Origin: Deltaproteobacteria bacterium
GTDB taxonomy: Bacteria > Desulfobacterota > Desulfomonilia > UBA1062
Assembly (NCBI GenBank): GCA_029547185.1
Contig: JAKPPU010000110.1
Span: 1 to 64,000, forward strand
Reading direction: 5' to 3'
Length of the DNA: 64,000 nt
Part shown: in pieces, positions 53,617-62,822 of the stretch
Layout: each line of letters starts with the position of its first letter
Numbering within the stretch: the first letter of the stretch is position 1
Program-made: the position numbers and the translations under genes
The notes under the pieces: model-generated
Told to the model about the DNA's origin: nothing
The model's input: only the letters and a program-made list of their open reading frames with translations
Databases searched by the model: none

Positions 53617-53659
53617 GCTTTAATGTGCAATACCCGCTGTGTCAATGGAATAATTGACA
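53617..53659 (-). promoter_or_regulatory. Candidate prfC promoter with overlapping operator-like dyad
   Basis: On the minus strand TTGACA (53645-53640) is followed after 17 bases by TAAAGC, a weak -10, about 120 bases before the prfC start. The -35 lies within a perfect inverted repeat, TGTCAAT (53640-53646) and ATTGACA (53653-53659), separated by GGAATA. A repressor bound there would block the -35. Confidence 0.4.
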
Positions 53660-54144
53660 TGAATTCAGATGCAACCCGGCACCAAAAGGATTCAGGGCTT
53701 ATATCCGGCAATCGGGGGCCATGATAAAGCAGCGAGAGAGCAGATCTCATCATGGATTCCTTTGGGCTCGAGGTGCCTGTGCATGGTGGGGAACATGGCC
53801 CCACGGACAAAGGTAAAACACCCCGCATGAACAGCTGCCTCATCGATGGGATTCCTGTAAGCTCATGATAATCCATATGCAATGTTTGCAGCATCGGCGT
53901 TGCTGTCACCCATCCATACGTTTCAGCCGAGAGTGCTCGCGTTTCACGAAATGAACCCATGCGGAGGGATCGAGATCGGCACTGCCGTCGCCTTCGGAAA
54001 AGAGCTTTCCCTCTCCCTTGAAAGATGCCTGGCAAGCCTCATTGCAGGGCGGCAAGGCAGACACAGCCTCCCTCACGGGTCTGCGGCGGGCCGGGGCTGA
54101 GCCTTTGCCGGATTTCTCGGAAAGGATCGTCGCTCAGGGAACGG
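53660..54144. other. Intergenic region without a recognisable gene
   Basis: Between trmI and prfC, both leftward, leaving about 650 bases in all. Short frames exist on both strands (for example 53882-54100 plus, 53586-54035 minus), but none has a ribosome site, conserved motif or convincing composition. It may be gene debris. No clean terminator for trmI was seen. Confidence 0.45.
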
Positions 54145-54978
54145 TCATCCGGCATCGGGCTCGTCGTCTTCTTCGAAGACCGGAACATCCTTCTGAAAGG
54201 GTTTGTAGGACCCCGGTCGAAGCTTCCGAGCGAAGATGAGATATCCGGTGTGGGCGACCATCCGGTCGAGCGGTCGGAGCCTTCCGGGCACGTGCTTGTA
54301 GCTCCTCAGGAATATCTCCGTAACCTCGGTGACGAGGATGTCGTAGAGGTTCAAGCCCTGCAGCATCCTGCTCACCTGGTTGGTCGTGGGGACCAGGACG
54401 CCCAGGTGTCCGCTGGGTTTCAGCGCGTCATAAACCGTTTTCAAGACCTTCCAGGGCTCTCGTACGTCGAGGAAGAACGCATCGAGGTCCTGCTCGTCGA
54501 TGCCCTCTTCGAGGGCTCTGTGATGGATCACGATGTTGGTGTCACCGTCACCGAGCCCGAGGGTCGAGATGGCATGGTTGACGAGGCCGATGTCGTGCTC
54601 ATAGGTATAGAGCCTGCCCTCATCCCCGATCGCCCTCGAGAACACGGCGGTAAGTGCTCCCGAGCCCGTCCCGGCCTCCCCGATTCTCTTCCCCGGGGCT
54701 ATGTCCATTTTCATGAGGATGTATCCTGCATCCTTGGGATAGACGATCTGGGTGTTGCGTTTGAGCCCGTCGAGGATGAAATCGTGCATGTCGCAGGAAA
54801 GGATGTAGTAACGCTTGTCCCTGACCTCGAACGATCCGCCGGGAGGGATCTTCCTGAGCTCGTCCGAGTGGATATGCCCGGAAGGCAGGCCGACGAGCTT
54901 CGAGTCGGAGAGGTCGATGACCTTCCTGAACCTCGCCAGATCTGTGACCACTACCCGTGTAGCGAGAAGGTCACCCAT
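54145..54978 (-). CDS. trmI: tRNA (adenine58-N1)-methyltransferase
   Basis: A 277-residue Rossmann-fold methyltransferase. The SAM motif is RIGEAGTGSGALT, followed by YTYEHDIGLVNHA and the substrate-side DAFFLDVREPWKVL. QIVYPKDAGYILMKMDI is characteristic of TrmI, which methylates A58 in the T-loop of tRNA. It overlaps the upstream thiolation gene by eight bases. In Thermus, m1A58 is reported to promote 2-thiolation of T54, which fits this pairing. Confidence 0.92.
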   Translation of the reverse strand: MGDLLATRVVVTDLARFRKVIDLSDSKLVGLPSGHIHSDELRKIPPGGSFEVRDKRYYILSCDMHDFILDGLKRNTQIVYPKDAGYILMKMDIAPGKRIGEAGTGSGALTAVFSRAIGDEGRLYTYEHDIGLVNHAISTLGLGDGDTNIVIHHRALEEGIDEQDLDAFFLDVREPWKVLKTVYDALKPSGHLGVLVPTTNQVSRMLQGLNLYDILVTEVTEIFLRSYKHVPGRLRPLDRMVAHTGYLIFARKLRPGSYKPFQKDVPVFEEDDEPDAG

Positions 54979-55879
54979 GAGACGCTCTTTCTTTCAGCAT
55001 GCACACGAAACACAGATCCTTTCTGAGAGTTCTATACCCGCAGCATGGGCAGCGGCCGGCCTCGATCCGCTCGCCTGCTCCTGCCGGGGTAAACCGGGCC
55101 TTGGCCCTCTTCAGATATCCGGAATAAAAATGGGCCTTGGTCCCTGTCATCTCCCTCTCGAGGGCATCGAGCAGCCTCTTGTAGGCGATACCCGCAGCAC
55201 CCCTCGCATGGGGACACACGCCATTCATCAGGGGGATATCATTGAGATCTGCATACATGTGCACCTCGGGGTCTGTCAACCTGACAAGTGGCTTTGCCCT
55301 GCGCACCATGCCTTTTTCCTCAGGCATGAGAGGTCCCTTTGAGCCGAGGTCATCCATATGCCAGCGGAGCATGTTCCCGAGAAAGGCAGAGGTCTCGTCA
55401 TCGAGGTTGTGGCCGGTGACGATAACGTCGCATTCATGGTCGAGGGCGAGCCTGTTGAGAAAGTATCTCCGTACAGCACTGCAGACAGGGCATGCACTTC
55501 TTTTCGCATATCGAAGCGCATGAGCGAAATCGAAGCCGAGGAGCTCCTGGAAAGAATACACACGGAGAGGAATGCTGTATCTCTGGGCGAAATCCCTGAC
55601 AAGATCCTCGGAGCTCTGGGAATATTCGCCGAAGCCGTTGTTTATATGGACAGCCTGGACATCATAGCGCATCCGCGTGAGGATCTCGCCCAGCACCATG
55701 CTGTCTTTGCCGCCTGACAGGGCGAGCATGATGCTCTTGTCATGCCCGAACAGGTGATACCTTTCGATGGCGTATGTCACCTGACTCAGGACGTATTCCT
55801 GGAAATGGAACGGGCAGAAGGCGCTCGTATGCCGGGGAATCTTTATTGTGGCAGGCCCTCCGCACACTGTGCACTTCAT
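54971..55879 (-). CDS. ttuA: tRNA 2-thiouridine synthetase, TtuA/TtcA-like
   Basis: A 302-residue PP-loop sulfurtransferase. The ATP loop is ALSGGKDSMVL. Zinc-finger-type cysteines lie at both ends (CTVCGG...C at the N-terminus, CPCCGY...CFVC at the C-terminus), and catalytic CPVC is followed by GHNLDDE. The N- and C-terminal zinc fingers point to TtuA (2-thiolation of ribothymidine 54) rather than TtcA. AAGGGAATG precedes the ATG. The sulfur donor (TtuB-like) is not in this window. Confidence 0.85.
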   Translation of the reverse strand: MKCTVCGGPATIKIPRHTSAFCPFHFQEYVLSQVTYAIERYHLFGHDKSIMLALSGGKDSMVLGEILTRMRYDVQAVHINNGFGEYSQSSEDLVRDFAQRYSIPLRVYSFQELLGFDFAHALRYAKRSACPVCSAVRRYFLNRLALDHECDVIVTGHNLDDETSAFLGNMLRWHMDDLGSKGPLMPEEKGMVRRAKPLVRLTDPEVHMYADLNDIPLMNGVCPHARGAAGIAYKRLLDALEREMTGTKAHFYSGYLKRAKARFTPAGAGERIEAGRCPCCGYRTLRKDLCFVCMLKERASHG

Positions 55880-56193
55880 GCTTCACATTCCCTTAAGGAG
55901 TGCAGGGATGAGGTTTTGAAGGTTATTCCCCGGAGGATCTGAATCTGGTTCTTATCCGATTTGGAGACGAAGGCGCGATAATGAGGGCCCTTCACATGGA
56001 GGGAAGGCGTTCCTGGTATGCGATGCATTGGGAAGCACATAGTATAATAATAGTTGTCTGTGCTGGTTCATCCCAATGATCCTGACTTCCACATTCCGGT
56101 TTTCAATGCCTTTGAAACCGGGTCCTCTCGGCAAAGAGGCTCTTTGCCGGGCAATACGAACATTATTCGACTTCTTATATGAAAATCCCGATC
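55880..56193. other. Intergenic region with two hairpins, no gene
   Basis: Between the KAS III-like pair and ttuA, both leftward. CGGCAAAG (56129-56136) pairs with CTTTGCCG (56142-56149) around AGGCT, and CCGGTTT (56096-56102) with AAACCGG (56115-56121). Neither is followed by a T-run, so factor-independent termination is doubtful. The AT-rich stretch GTATAATAATAG near 56042 may hold the ttuA promoter. Confidence 0.5.
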
Positions 56194-57096
56194 TCAGCAG
56201 TAGTACATCGCGCAGCCCACGGTGATTCCCTGCCCTACGGTGATGAACGCGGCTTTCATGCCGGGTTTGATCATATTGTTCCGCATGGCGTAATCGAAGG
56301 CGATGAAAGGAGATGAGGTCAGGGTGACGCCGTTTAAGATACCGGTTACGTCTATAACCATTTCTTCGGGCAATCCCAGGCCCCGTGCAAGCCGGACCAT
56401 GAAATTCGGGGATATCTGCGTGGCGAAAACGAAATCCACGGCATTGTACGTGGACAGAATCCTTTCTTTCTTGAGGAGCTTTTCATAGGTGATGGCAGCG
56501 CATTCGACGTAGATCTCTTCCAGCTCGTCGTTTTCCCAGCCGCATGTCTTTCTGCTTTCATTGTCCACGTCCAGGTACCGGCAGGGCAGGTCGGAGTAGA
56601 TATCGAAGGTTTTGAACAAGAAGGAACCGAATCCCTTGTCCGGATTGGGAGAAATATCCACGATAACCGCTGAACCGCTTGCCGAGCAAGCATTCATGCC
56701 CATATTCATATTGGCAACCTCCATATTTGTATTCATATCGCCCGCGATCATCATTCCAACCCGGGCTGCCCCGCCCTTTATGGCCGAGATGATCACCTTT
56801 ATCCCGGTAAGCCCTCCGGAAGCCCCATTCATCAGGTCGAAGGAAAACGTGCCCTTTCCGCCGACACCGGTGTTCATATCGAGCGAATCCTGTATCGAGA
56901 CCGCGTTTGCCGGCTCAAAGACGTGGCTGGGATGACGGGTCTTGGCATTCACCAGGTAGCTGATGTTATACACCGGATGGCTTGAAGTGCTCAGGCAAGC
57001 CCTTGCCGCTTCCACGGCAGGATCTACCGAGCCTTCTCCATTCACCCTGCTTCGCGGCCGCATCGCTGCTCCCACGCTTTCTATCCTGCATCTCAT
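56194..57096 (-). CDS. KAS III-fold protein lacking catalytic residues (second of pair)
   Basis: A 300-residue thiolase-fold protein aligned by eye with FabH. The stretch FSFDLMNGASGG matches FDVAAACAGF of FabH, with Ala92 where the nucleophilic Cys should be. FVFATQISPNF matches LVPHQANLRII with Thr for the catalytic His, and ILNGVTLTSSP matches RHGNTSAAS with Val for Asn. The C-terminal GQGITVGCAMYY keeps the glycine loop. So the fold appears intact but Claisen chemistry is not expected. The ATG six bases into the overlap is chosen; a TTG at 57102 overlapping the upstream stop is possible. It probably pairs with the preceding gene product. Confidence 0.8.
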   Translation of the reverse strand: MRCRIESVGAAMRPRSRVNGEGSVDPAVEAARACLSTSSHPVYNISYLVNAKTRHPSHVFEPANAVSIQDSLDMNTGVGGKGTFSFDLMNGASGGLTGIKVIISAIKGGAARVGMMIAGDMNTNMEVANMNMGMNACSASGSAVIVDISPNPDKGFGSFLFKTFDIYSDLPCRYLDVDNESRKTCGWENDELEEIYVECAAITYEKLLKKERILSTYNAVDFVFATQISPNFMVRLARGLGLPEEMVIDVTGILNGVTLTSSPFIAFDYAMRNNMIKPGMKAAFITVGQGITVGCAMYYC

Positions 57097-57098
57097 GT

Positions 57099-58229
57099 TC
57101 AATACCCCACAGCGTACCGGCCCCTGTAGCGGACCGGCAGGTCATCCATTGTGTACGTCGCCATGCCCATGATATAACCGGGGGCCGAGAGATCGAAGAC
57201 GATCCTGCTGCCCTGATCGATCCTGCCGCTCAGGATGCTTTCATGCAGGGCTATGAAGCTGGAAGCGGATGCGGTATGCCCGTATCTCTCGACGTTCTCG
57301 ACAAAAATCCGATCAAGCTTTTCATTGAACCCTCTCTCGATAACCTGCTTGCCCTTCCTGATGAGGTGCCTCGAGGCCTGATAGGGTATGAAGACATCCA
57401 CATCGGCGAGCGACCATTCGGTTCTATCGAGGGCCTCCTTGAATACCGGCCATGTCAGGTCGTATGACCTGCAGTGATGGGTAACCGAGTTCGAGATGAT
57501 CTCTTCGAGGGCCGTGTGACTGGGCATCCTCATCATTCCGGCATTGAAGGCCTTTGCACCGGTGAAGATCGAGAGGTAGTGGAGCCCCTGGTCCCTGTGG
57601 GCTCCCCCGTCGAGGATGAGCGCTGCCCCTGCATCACCGAAGGTCAGGTCGAGCAGGTCATCAACGAATTCTCCGCTTTTATTTCTTCGGGAAAGCCAGG
57701 AGAGCCGGGATGGAGTATCCCCGCTGGCCACCAGTCCCACCCTGACCTCGCCGCTCTTTATCATGCTGTCCACTATCGCGATTGCCGAGAACATTCCCGC
57801 ACCGGCATTGGCGACATCGAAGTGCATCGCATTTCGGGCATTGAGGTCGTTCATGATCCTGGCACTCAGGCAGGGCTCCCCGCTGTGCTTGTTTCCGTTT
57901 TCATACCCCGGGAATCCCGTACTGACGATTATCTCTATATCTTCCGGACGGTACCGCGAATCCTTGAGGGCATTCTGCGCAGCTGAGAGGGCGATATCGG
58001 ATGCTGACTCCCCCTCGGCAACACGGCGTTCCCGTATACCGGTTATTTTCTCCAGATCCCTGTCTCCCGGCCTGTTCAACCGGGCAAGCAGCTCGGACGT
58101 CGTCAAAATCTTCTTCGGAAGGTACACGCCCAGGCTCTCAAATCTCGTTTTCCTTGCCCCGGCCCCCCTTGCCTGTGCAATCGGCAAGTGAAGGATCCGT
58201 GCTCTTCTCCTCTCTTGGAGATTGTTCAT
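57099..58229 (-). CDS. KAS III-fold protein lacking catalytic residues (first of pair)
   Basis: A 376-residue FabH-like protein. ITGIRERRVAEGE and TFGDAGAALIL are typical KAS III motifs. At the three catalytic places, HFDVANAGAGM has Gly143 for Cys, FIPYQASRHLI has Tyr283 for His, and VERYGHTASASS has His318 for Asn. About 28 basic residues precede the fold. GGGAGGG lies before the ATG. Possible roles are a structural partner, an acyl carrier or acyl-CoA sensor, or an acyltransferase with a changed active site, as in other Cys-less KAS III relatives. Confidence 0.82.
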   Translation of the reverse strand: MNNLQERRRARILHLPIAQARGAGARKTRFESLGVYLPKKILTTSELLARLNRPGDRDLEKITGIRERRVAEGESASDIALSAAQNALKDSRYRPEDIEIIVSTGFPGYENGNKHSGEPCLSARIMNDLNARNAMHFDVANAGAGMFSAIAIVDSMIKSGEVRVGLVASGDTPSRLSWLSRRNKSGEFVDDLLDLTFGDAGAALILDGGAHRDQGLHYLSIFTGAKAFNAGMMRMPSHTALEEIISNSVTHHCRSYDLTWPVFKEALDRTEWSLADVDVFIPYQASRHLIRKGKQVIERGFNEKLDRIFVENVERYGHTASASSFIALHESILSGRIDQGSRIVFDLSAPGYIMGMATYTMDDLPVRYRGRYAVGY

Positions 58230-58608
58230 TCCGTCACCCTCCCGGAATAGTCTCCAGACATGTTCGTGTGCGATGACATGGCTGCGATTATAACCAAAAG
58301 GGTTTACAGATAGGTTACAGATTACACGATTACAAAAATAATGATGAGCTCATGTTTTTTACATGTGAATACAATATCTTATCAGACTGGGACCTGCTGT
58401 ATGCATGCAAACGGGGCATGCCTTTAAAAGGTTATCCCTCTGTAAATCCAGAAGAATTCATGGTGGAGTGAGGGAAATGGGATGAAAAAGGGAGTGCGAC
58501 AGGAAATGACTGATTGGTTTACGGATTCGCTAGAAATTTGAGTTCGACCTGAAGATATCTATTTTGAATCAAAGAGCCCTTAAACAAATATCTGAAAGGA
58601 AGGTGCCC
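58230..58608. promoter_or_regulatory. Divergent promoter region of the KAS III-like pair and the alpha/beta hydrolase
   Basis: Contains four TTACA boxes at 58304, 58315, 58322 and 58330 (steps of 11, 7 and 8 bases) and an inverted repeat CATGT (58351-58355) / ACATG (58361-58365) across TTTTT. The cluster suits a regulator site. No gene is seen, and no clear -35/-10 pair was fixed. Confidence 0.4.
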
Positions 58609-59430
58609 ATGAGCGCTATCACGACCAAAGACGGCACTCGGATCTATTATAAAGACTGGGGGACGGGCCAGCCTGTTGTCTTCAGCCACGGCTGGCCGCT
58701 CAGTGCAGACGCCTGGGAAGATCAGATGTTCTTTCTGGCCTCCCGCGGATATCGATGCATTGCCCATGACCGGCGGGGTCATGGCCGATCGAGCCAGACA
58801 TGGGACGGCAACGACATGAACACGTACGCAGACGATCTCGCAACACTCGTTGAAGCACTCGATCTTAAGGATGCAATTCATGTCGGCCACTCTACCGGTG
58901 GCGGCGAGGTCGTCCGGTATCTAGGCCGCCACGGCACAAAGCGTGCTGCCAAGGCTGTGCTGATCGACGCAGTGCCGCCGCTGCTGCTCAAGACCGCTTC
59001 CAATCCGGGGGGATTGCCTATTGAAGTCTTCGATAATCTCCGCGCCAGCGTCCATGCCGATCGCTCGCAGTTTTTCTATGACTTTTCCCTGCCGTTTTAC
59101 GGCTACAACAGACCGGATGCCAAGGTCTCGGATGGAGTCCGCCGGTCGTTCTGGCTCCAGGCAATGCTGGCCGGGTTCCCGGCAGTGTACCTCTGTATCA
59201 AGGCATTTTCTGAAACTGACTTTACCGATGATCTGAAGAAGATAGATATTCCGACCCTGATCCTGCACGGGGATGACGATCAGATCGTGCCTATTGCCGA
59301 CTCCTCCCTGCTCACGGTCAAGCTGGTGAAGAATGCGCAGCTGAAGGTTTATGAGGGCGCGCCGCACGGCTTGTGCACGACCCACAAGGATCAGGTCAAT
59401 TCGGATCTGCTGGAGTTTATCAAAGGCTAG
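58609..59430 (+). CDS. Alpha/beta hydrolase (non-heme chloroperoxidase-like)
   Basis: A 273-residue alpha/beta hydrolase. The oxyanion region is [12 protein letters not shown], the nucleophile Ser is in [18 protein letters not shown], the acid is in [11 protein letters not shown] and the His is in [10 protein letters not shown]. The GHSTGG version and [16 protein letters not shown] are typical of cofactor-free haloperoxidases/esterases of the bromoperoxidase family. The ATG follows AAGGAAGGTG. It converges on the regulator gene with an 8-base gap. Confidence 0.93.
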   Translation: MSAITTKDGTRIYYKDWGTGQPVVFSHGWPLSADAWEDQMFFLASRGYRCIAHDRRGHGRSSQTWDGNDMNTYADDLATLVEALDLKDAIHVGHSTGGGEVVRYLGRHGTKRAAKAVLIDAVPPLLLKTASNPGGLPIEVFDNLRASVHADRSQFFYDFSLPFYGYNRPDAKVSDGVRRSFWLQAMLAGFPAVYLCIKAFSETDFTDDLKKIDIPTLILHGDDDQIVPIADSSLLTVKLVKNAQLKVYEGAPHGLCTTHKDQVNSDLLEFIKG

Positions 59431-59438
59431 TCGGCTCT

Positions 59439-62400
59439 TTAAGCGCTCTCTGATCGGATGGATTTAGCGATGGCTTCTGTCTGGGGCGAAGGATCGGCAT
59501 CGAGCTTGGCTTCGAGCATCCTCTTGCATCTCTTGAAGACGGAGATCGCCTCGGGCTTCTTCCCCAGGTGCGTCAGGCATGCCATCAGCCTCCGGTAGCA
59601 TCCCTCGTCGCAGTCATCCACCCCGAGTCCTGCCTCGAGATACTCCCTCGCCTTCTCCCACTGTCCTTTCTCAGATAAATGATCGCTCAGCTGGTAGAGC
59701 GAGCGGAAATACCTCTCCTTCATACGCTCGCCCATCGATACTGCATCCGGGTTCCAGACCTCCTCCTCAAAGTACGGGCCCCGGTAGAGCTCCAATGCCC
59801 TGGCTGTCATCTCACAGGCCGCATTGTTCACTTCCTTCCCATGCGCCTTCTTCCAGAGGTCATCCGCCTTGTCGAGAACCCTCTCAAATGCCCAGGCGTC
59901 CACCCAGCACAGATTCCTGTTCAGGGACAGCGTCCCTGCCTGCACCTGCACCGCCTCGTGATCCCCAAGGAGCTTCCTCAGGCGGTGAAGCGTGGTTGCC
60001 AGAGACTTCATGGCAAGATCTCCCTCTGCTGCAGGCCAGAGTATGTCCGCTATGTGCGTGTCGCTTACCGGCGCTCCCCCTGCACTCACCAGCGCCTTCA
60101 AAAGCTCGAGCGGCATCTTTTGCGCCTTTCGCGCAAACTGGACCGGCTCACCGTCCCGTACGATCTCGAACCTGCCCATTGTGTATATCTTAAGCGGCCA
60201 CGGCCACGCCTCCAATGTCAAAGGCGCCTCCTCGGGCATCAGATTCCTCCGGCCTATCATCTCCTTCACGTATTCTACTTCTATTCCTACCTCCAATGCC
60301 CTCGCACACAACGACCCTGCACTGGAGGGATGGTCGAGCGCAAAAACATAGAATCCCGATTCCCTTCCTGCTTCCAGGGCTTCCTGCAGACAGGAGATGC
60401 CCTGGTTGACTTTGCCCTGCTCGAGTGCGATGGCTGCCTCGACAGCCTTTGCAGAGAACCAGACCAGCCTGCTCGGCGTGTTCCTCGTAATGGCTTCGAT
60501 CTCGGAGAGAATCATGCGAGTCTTTTCGTGATCTCCGAGATAGTGTGTGACCCATGCGTGCAAGAGGGAGCAGAGGGAAACCTGGAAGGGCATGGCATAA
60601 TCCTTCGCAAGCTTGACTGAGTGCTCGGCCAGGAGCAGGGCCTCTGCGTACTTTCCGCAAATCATCGCCTGCCTCGATCTCACGGCGAGAATGAGATGTC
60701 TCCACGGTCTAGGCTCTTCCTCATATTGAGCGAGCATTTTCAGGTAATGCTCTGCGCGCTTGTAATCCCGGACATCCTGGCAGCTCATGGCTGCCATGCC
60801 CATGAATGGGACATCGCCCAGACGTATACCGCTGGCGTTGAGTATTTCCAGGCCTTTCTCCGCTGCCTGTATGCATCTCTCATGAAGGCCCGAATACTCG
60901 CTGTATATCATGTCCGCAAATGCCTGAATGACCTGTCTCATCTCTGTCATTGGGCCTTCGCGGGCCATTTTATTGAGTTTTTCAATGTCTTGGGCAACTT
61001 CGTGCAACGATCCGGCATTGAGGTGGAAGTAGGCATAAAAGAATAAGGTCGAGGCAATCGTATCGATGTCACCGGCCTTCCGTGCCAGATCCAATGCCAG
61101 ACCCGCCCACTCCTCGACTTCGGGGCTCGCACGATGCTTGATAGCCAGGATGGCGAACATGGCTCCGGCTACGTTGGACCTGATTTCGTCAAGAGGCATG
61201 GCATCGAAGTCTTCCCTGTGATTGCTCAGGTCTTCCAGGAGGTCGTCGAGTCTTGAATACGCCAGGTTGCCGAAAATAATGGCCTTGGCGATGCCCGTCC
61301 AGGAGAGAAAAAATCCGAAGAGGTCGTTCTTTTCCTTGAACTGGCGGTAGGCATCCTCGAAGTGCTCCTTGCTCGCGACCGGGTCAAAGGGAAACCGGCT
61401 CGCCCCAAGCCAGAACAGAAGCCAGGGCGAGGAATCCAGGACCTCTTGCGGTATGGCCGTGATCCACTGCTCCAGTGTCCGGTGCCTGCCGTGGTCCAGC
61501 ATGTCCTTGGCATGCTGCATGATGAACACGGACATGGTTTCCCATCCCCCTGCCTCGATCATCAGGTTCAGCGCATCCTCCACCTGCCCGTCCATCTCCA
61601 AAAGCAGAGCGGCCTTGTTGATCAGCTCGAGGATCTCTTCCCTGCTGAATCTCTCCTTTGACCGGTCGAGGAGAAACTGTCTGAAAAGAGGATGGTATGA
61701 GTATACGGCATCGTCGTGGAACCTCCGCTCGATGAAGTAGTTGTATCGCCTCAACGAGGAGAGAATCTTCCTCGCATCAGAGATCCCCGTGAGGTCTTCA
61801 GCGAGCTTGATGCTCATTCTCGGCAGGTAGACACTCTTGAGGAGGAAATCCTGCACCGGCTCGCCCAAGGTATTGAAAGCTTCGCTCACGAAGTAGTCGA
61901 ACACCGCCTCGGGAGACTGGCGGAAGAATACGTGGGGGTCTGCCCCCTCCATCTGGGATTTCTGCACCATGAGCACCACCCCCGCTGCCCATCCGCCGGT
62001 CAGGTAGTGGAAGTCGTGGACCTTCTTGTCGGAAAAATACCCGGGTGCGAGGAGCTCGGCAATCTTCTCGGTCTCCTCGGGGTCGAGCCTGAGGTCGTTC
62101 CATCCGATGATCGACATCTGCTGGCATGCATCCAGGCGGGAGAACTCGCTGGGAGGCAGTTTCCTGCTGATGAAGATCACCCGGCTCCCCCCCGGGATCA
62201 CCGACATGCCCTTCGAGAGGACTGCATGGATCATCGACTGCTCCGGAGCCTCCTGATAGTTGTCGAAGACGAGCACCATGTCTTCGGGAATGCTTTCGAA
62301 GAGTTCTTCGAACCAGCGCAGCGCAAAAGTCATGAGCCCGGGTTGATACTCGGGTGTGAGCAGAGGGAACGAATCGGCCTGAGGGATGGATATGCCCTTG

Positions 62401-62657
62401 ATTGCCTGCTTGAGGTAGTAGAAAAGGGTTGCAGGGTCGGCATCCCCTTCGTCTATCTGGTACCACAGGCATTGCAGCCCGTGCTCCTTCAGATAGCTGT
62501 TCACCAGGGTGGTCTTGCCGGACCCTGCCGGGCCCGCCACCCAGGTGACAGGATATTCCCCCGCCCTCTCGAGGAGATCGTATACCCGCTTGCGCGGATA
62601 GTACCTCGGTAAGAGAGGCTGAGTTACCTTTGCAAGAGATCTCGCCCTCTTCTCCAT
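59439..62657 (-). CDS. MalT/STAND-type transcriptional activator with C-terminal BTAD
   Basis: A 1072-residue regulator. The N-terminal STAND ATPase has Walker A AGPAGSGKTT at residues 41-50 and the Walker B-like MVLVFDNYQ. A winged-helix region and a long TPR-like helical solenoid follow from about residue 380 to 830. The C-terminus has an OmpR-type DNA-binding domain (PLELLKALVSAGGAPVSD, TTLHRLRKLLGD) and a bacterial transcriptional activation domain. Such proteins sense a ligand and bind DNA as oligomers. The ATG with GGAGGAG upstream is preferred over a TTG two codons earlier. Target genes are unknown; the adjacent alpha/beta hydrolase is a candidate. Confidence 0.9.
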   Translation of the reverse strand: MEKRARSLAKVTQPLLPRYYPRKRVYDLLERAGEYPVTWVAGPAGSGKTTLVNSYLKEHGLQCLWYQIDEGDADPATLFYYLKQAIKGISIPQADSFPLLTPEYQPGLMTFALRWFEELFESIPEDMVLVFDNYQEAPEQSMIHAVLSKGMSVIPGGSRVIFISRKLPPSEFSRLDACQQMSIIGWNDLRLDPEETEKIAELLAPGYFSDKKVHDFHYLTGGWAAGVVLMVQKSQMEGADPHVFFRQSPEAVFDYFVSEAFNTLGEPVQDFLLKSVYLPRMSIKLAEDLTGISDARKILSSLRRYNYFIERRFHDDAVYSYHPLFRQFLLDRSKERFSREEILELINKAALLLEMDGQVEDALNLMIEAGGWETMSVFIMQHAKDMLDHGRHRTLEQWITAIPQEVLDSSPWLLFWLGASRFPFDPVASKEHFEDAYRQFKEKNDLFGFFLSWTGIAKAIIFGNLAYSRLDDLLEDLSNHREDFDAMPLDEIRSNVAGAMFAILAIKHRASPEVEEWAGLALDLARKAGDIDTIASTLFFYAYFHLNAGSLHEVAQDIEKLNKMAREGPMTEMRQVIQAFADMIYSEYSGLHERCIQAAEKGLEILNASGIRLGDVPFMGMAAMSCQDVRDYKRAEHYLKMLAQYEEEPRPWRHLILAVRSRQAMICGKYAEALLLAEHSVKLAKDYAMPFQVSLCSLLHAWVTHYLGDHEKTRMILSEIEAITRNTPSRLVWFSAKAVEAAIALEQGKVNQGISCLQEALEAGRESGFYVFALDHPSSAGSLCARALEVGIEVEYVKEMIGRRNLMPEEAPLTLEAWPWPLKIYTMGRFEIVRDGEPVQFARKAQKMPLELLKALVSAGGAPVSDTHIADILWPAAEGDLAMKSLATTLHRLRKLLGDHEAVQVQAGTLSLNRNLCWVDAWAFERVLDKADDLWKKAHGKEVNNAACEMTARALELYRGPYFEEEVWNPDAVSMGERMKERYFRSLYQLSDHLSEKGQWEKAREYLEAGLGVDDCDEGCYRRLMACLTHLGKKPEAISVFKRCKRMLEAKLDADPSPQTEAIAKSIRSESA

Positions 62658-62780
62658 CTGCAATCACTCCTCCCGTCAGGTGCGAGGATGGACGAGAATG
62701 CAGATGAAGGTAGTATGCAGATAGCGCAAATCCCTTGCTGGAAAGCTACTGCCATCGCCCTTGTTCATAACATACCTCAA

Positions 62781-62822
62781 TGGAATGGCTCCCCTCTCAA
62801 TGCTTGGGGGAAAAGCATTCCA
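62781..62822. promoter_or_regulatory. Nested hairpin upstream of the MalT-like regulator
   Basis: TGGAATG (62781-62787) pairs with CATTCCA (62816-62822), and CCCC (62791-62794) can pair with GGGG (62806-62809) inside. It lies about 125 bases before the start codon in the 473-base gap that otherwise shows only AT-rich sequence. It may be an operator or a 5'-UTR structure. Confidence 0.4.

Noticed and set aside
53586-54035. 149-codon minus-strand frame between trmI and prfC
   Set aside because: No ribosome site, no motif, Arg/Ser-rich start; could be debris but not supportable as a gene.
62781-62822. Hairpin upstream of the regulator as a terminator
   Set aside because: No T-run on either side and no gene ends there.
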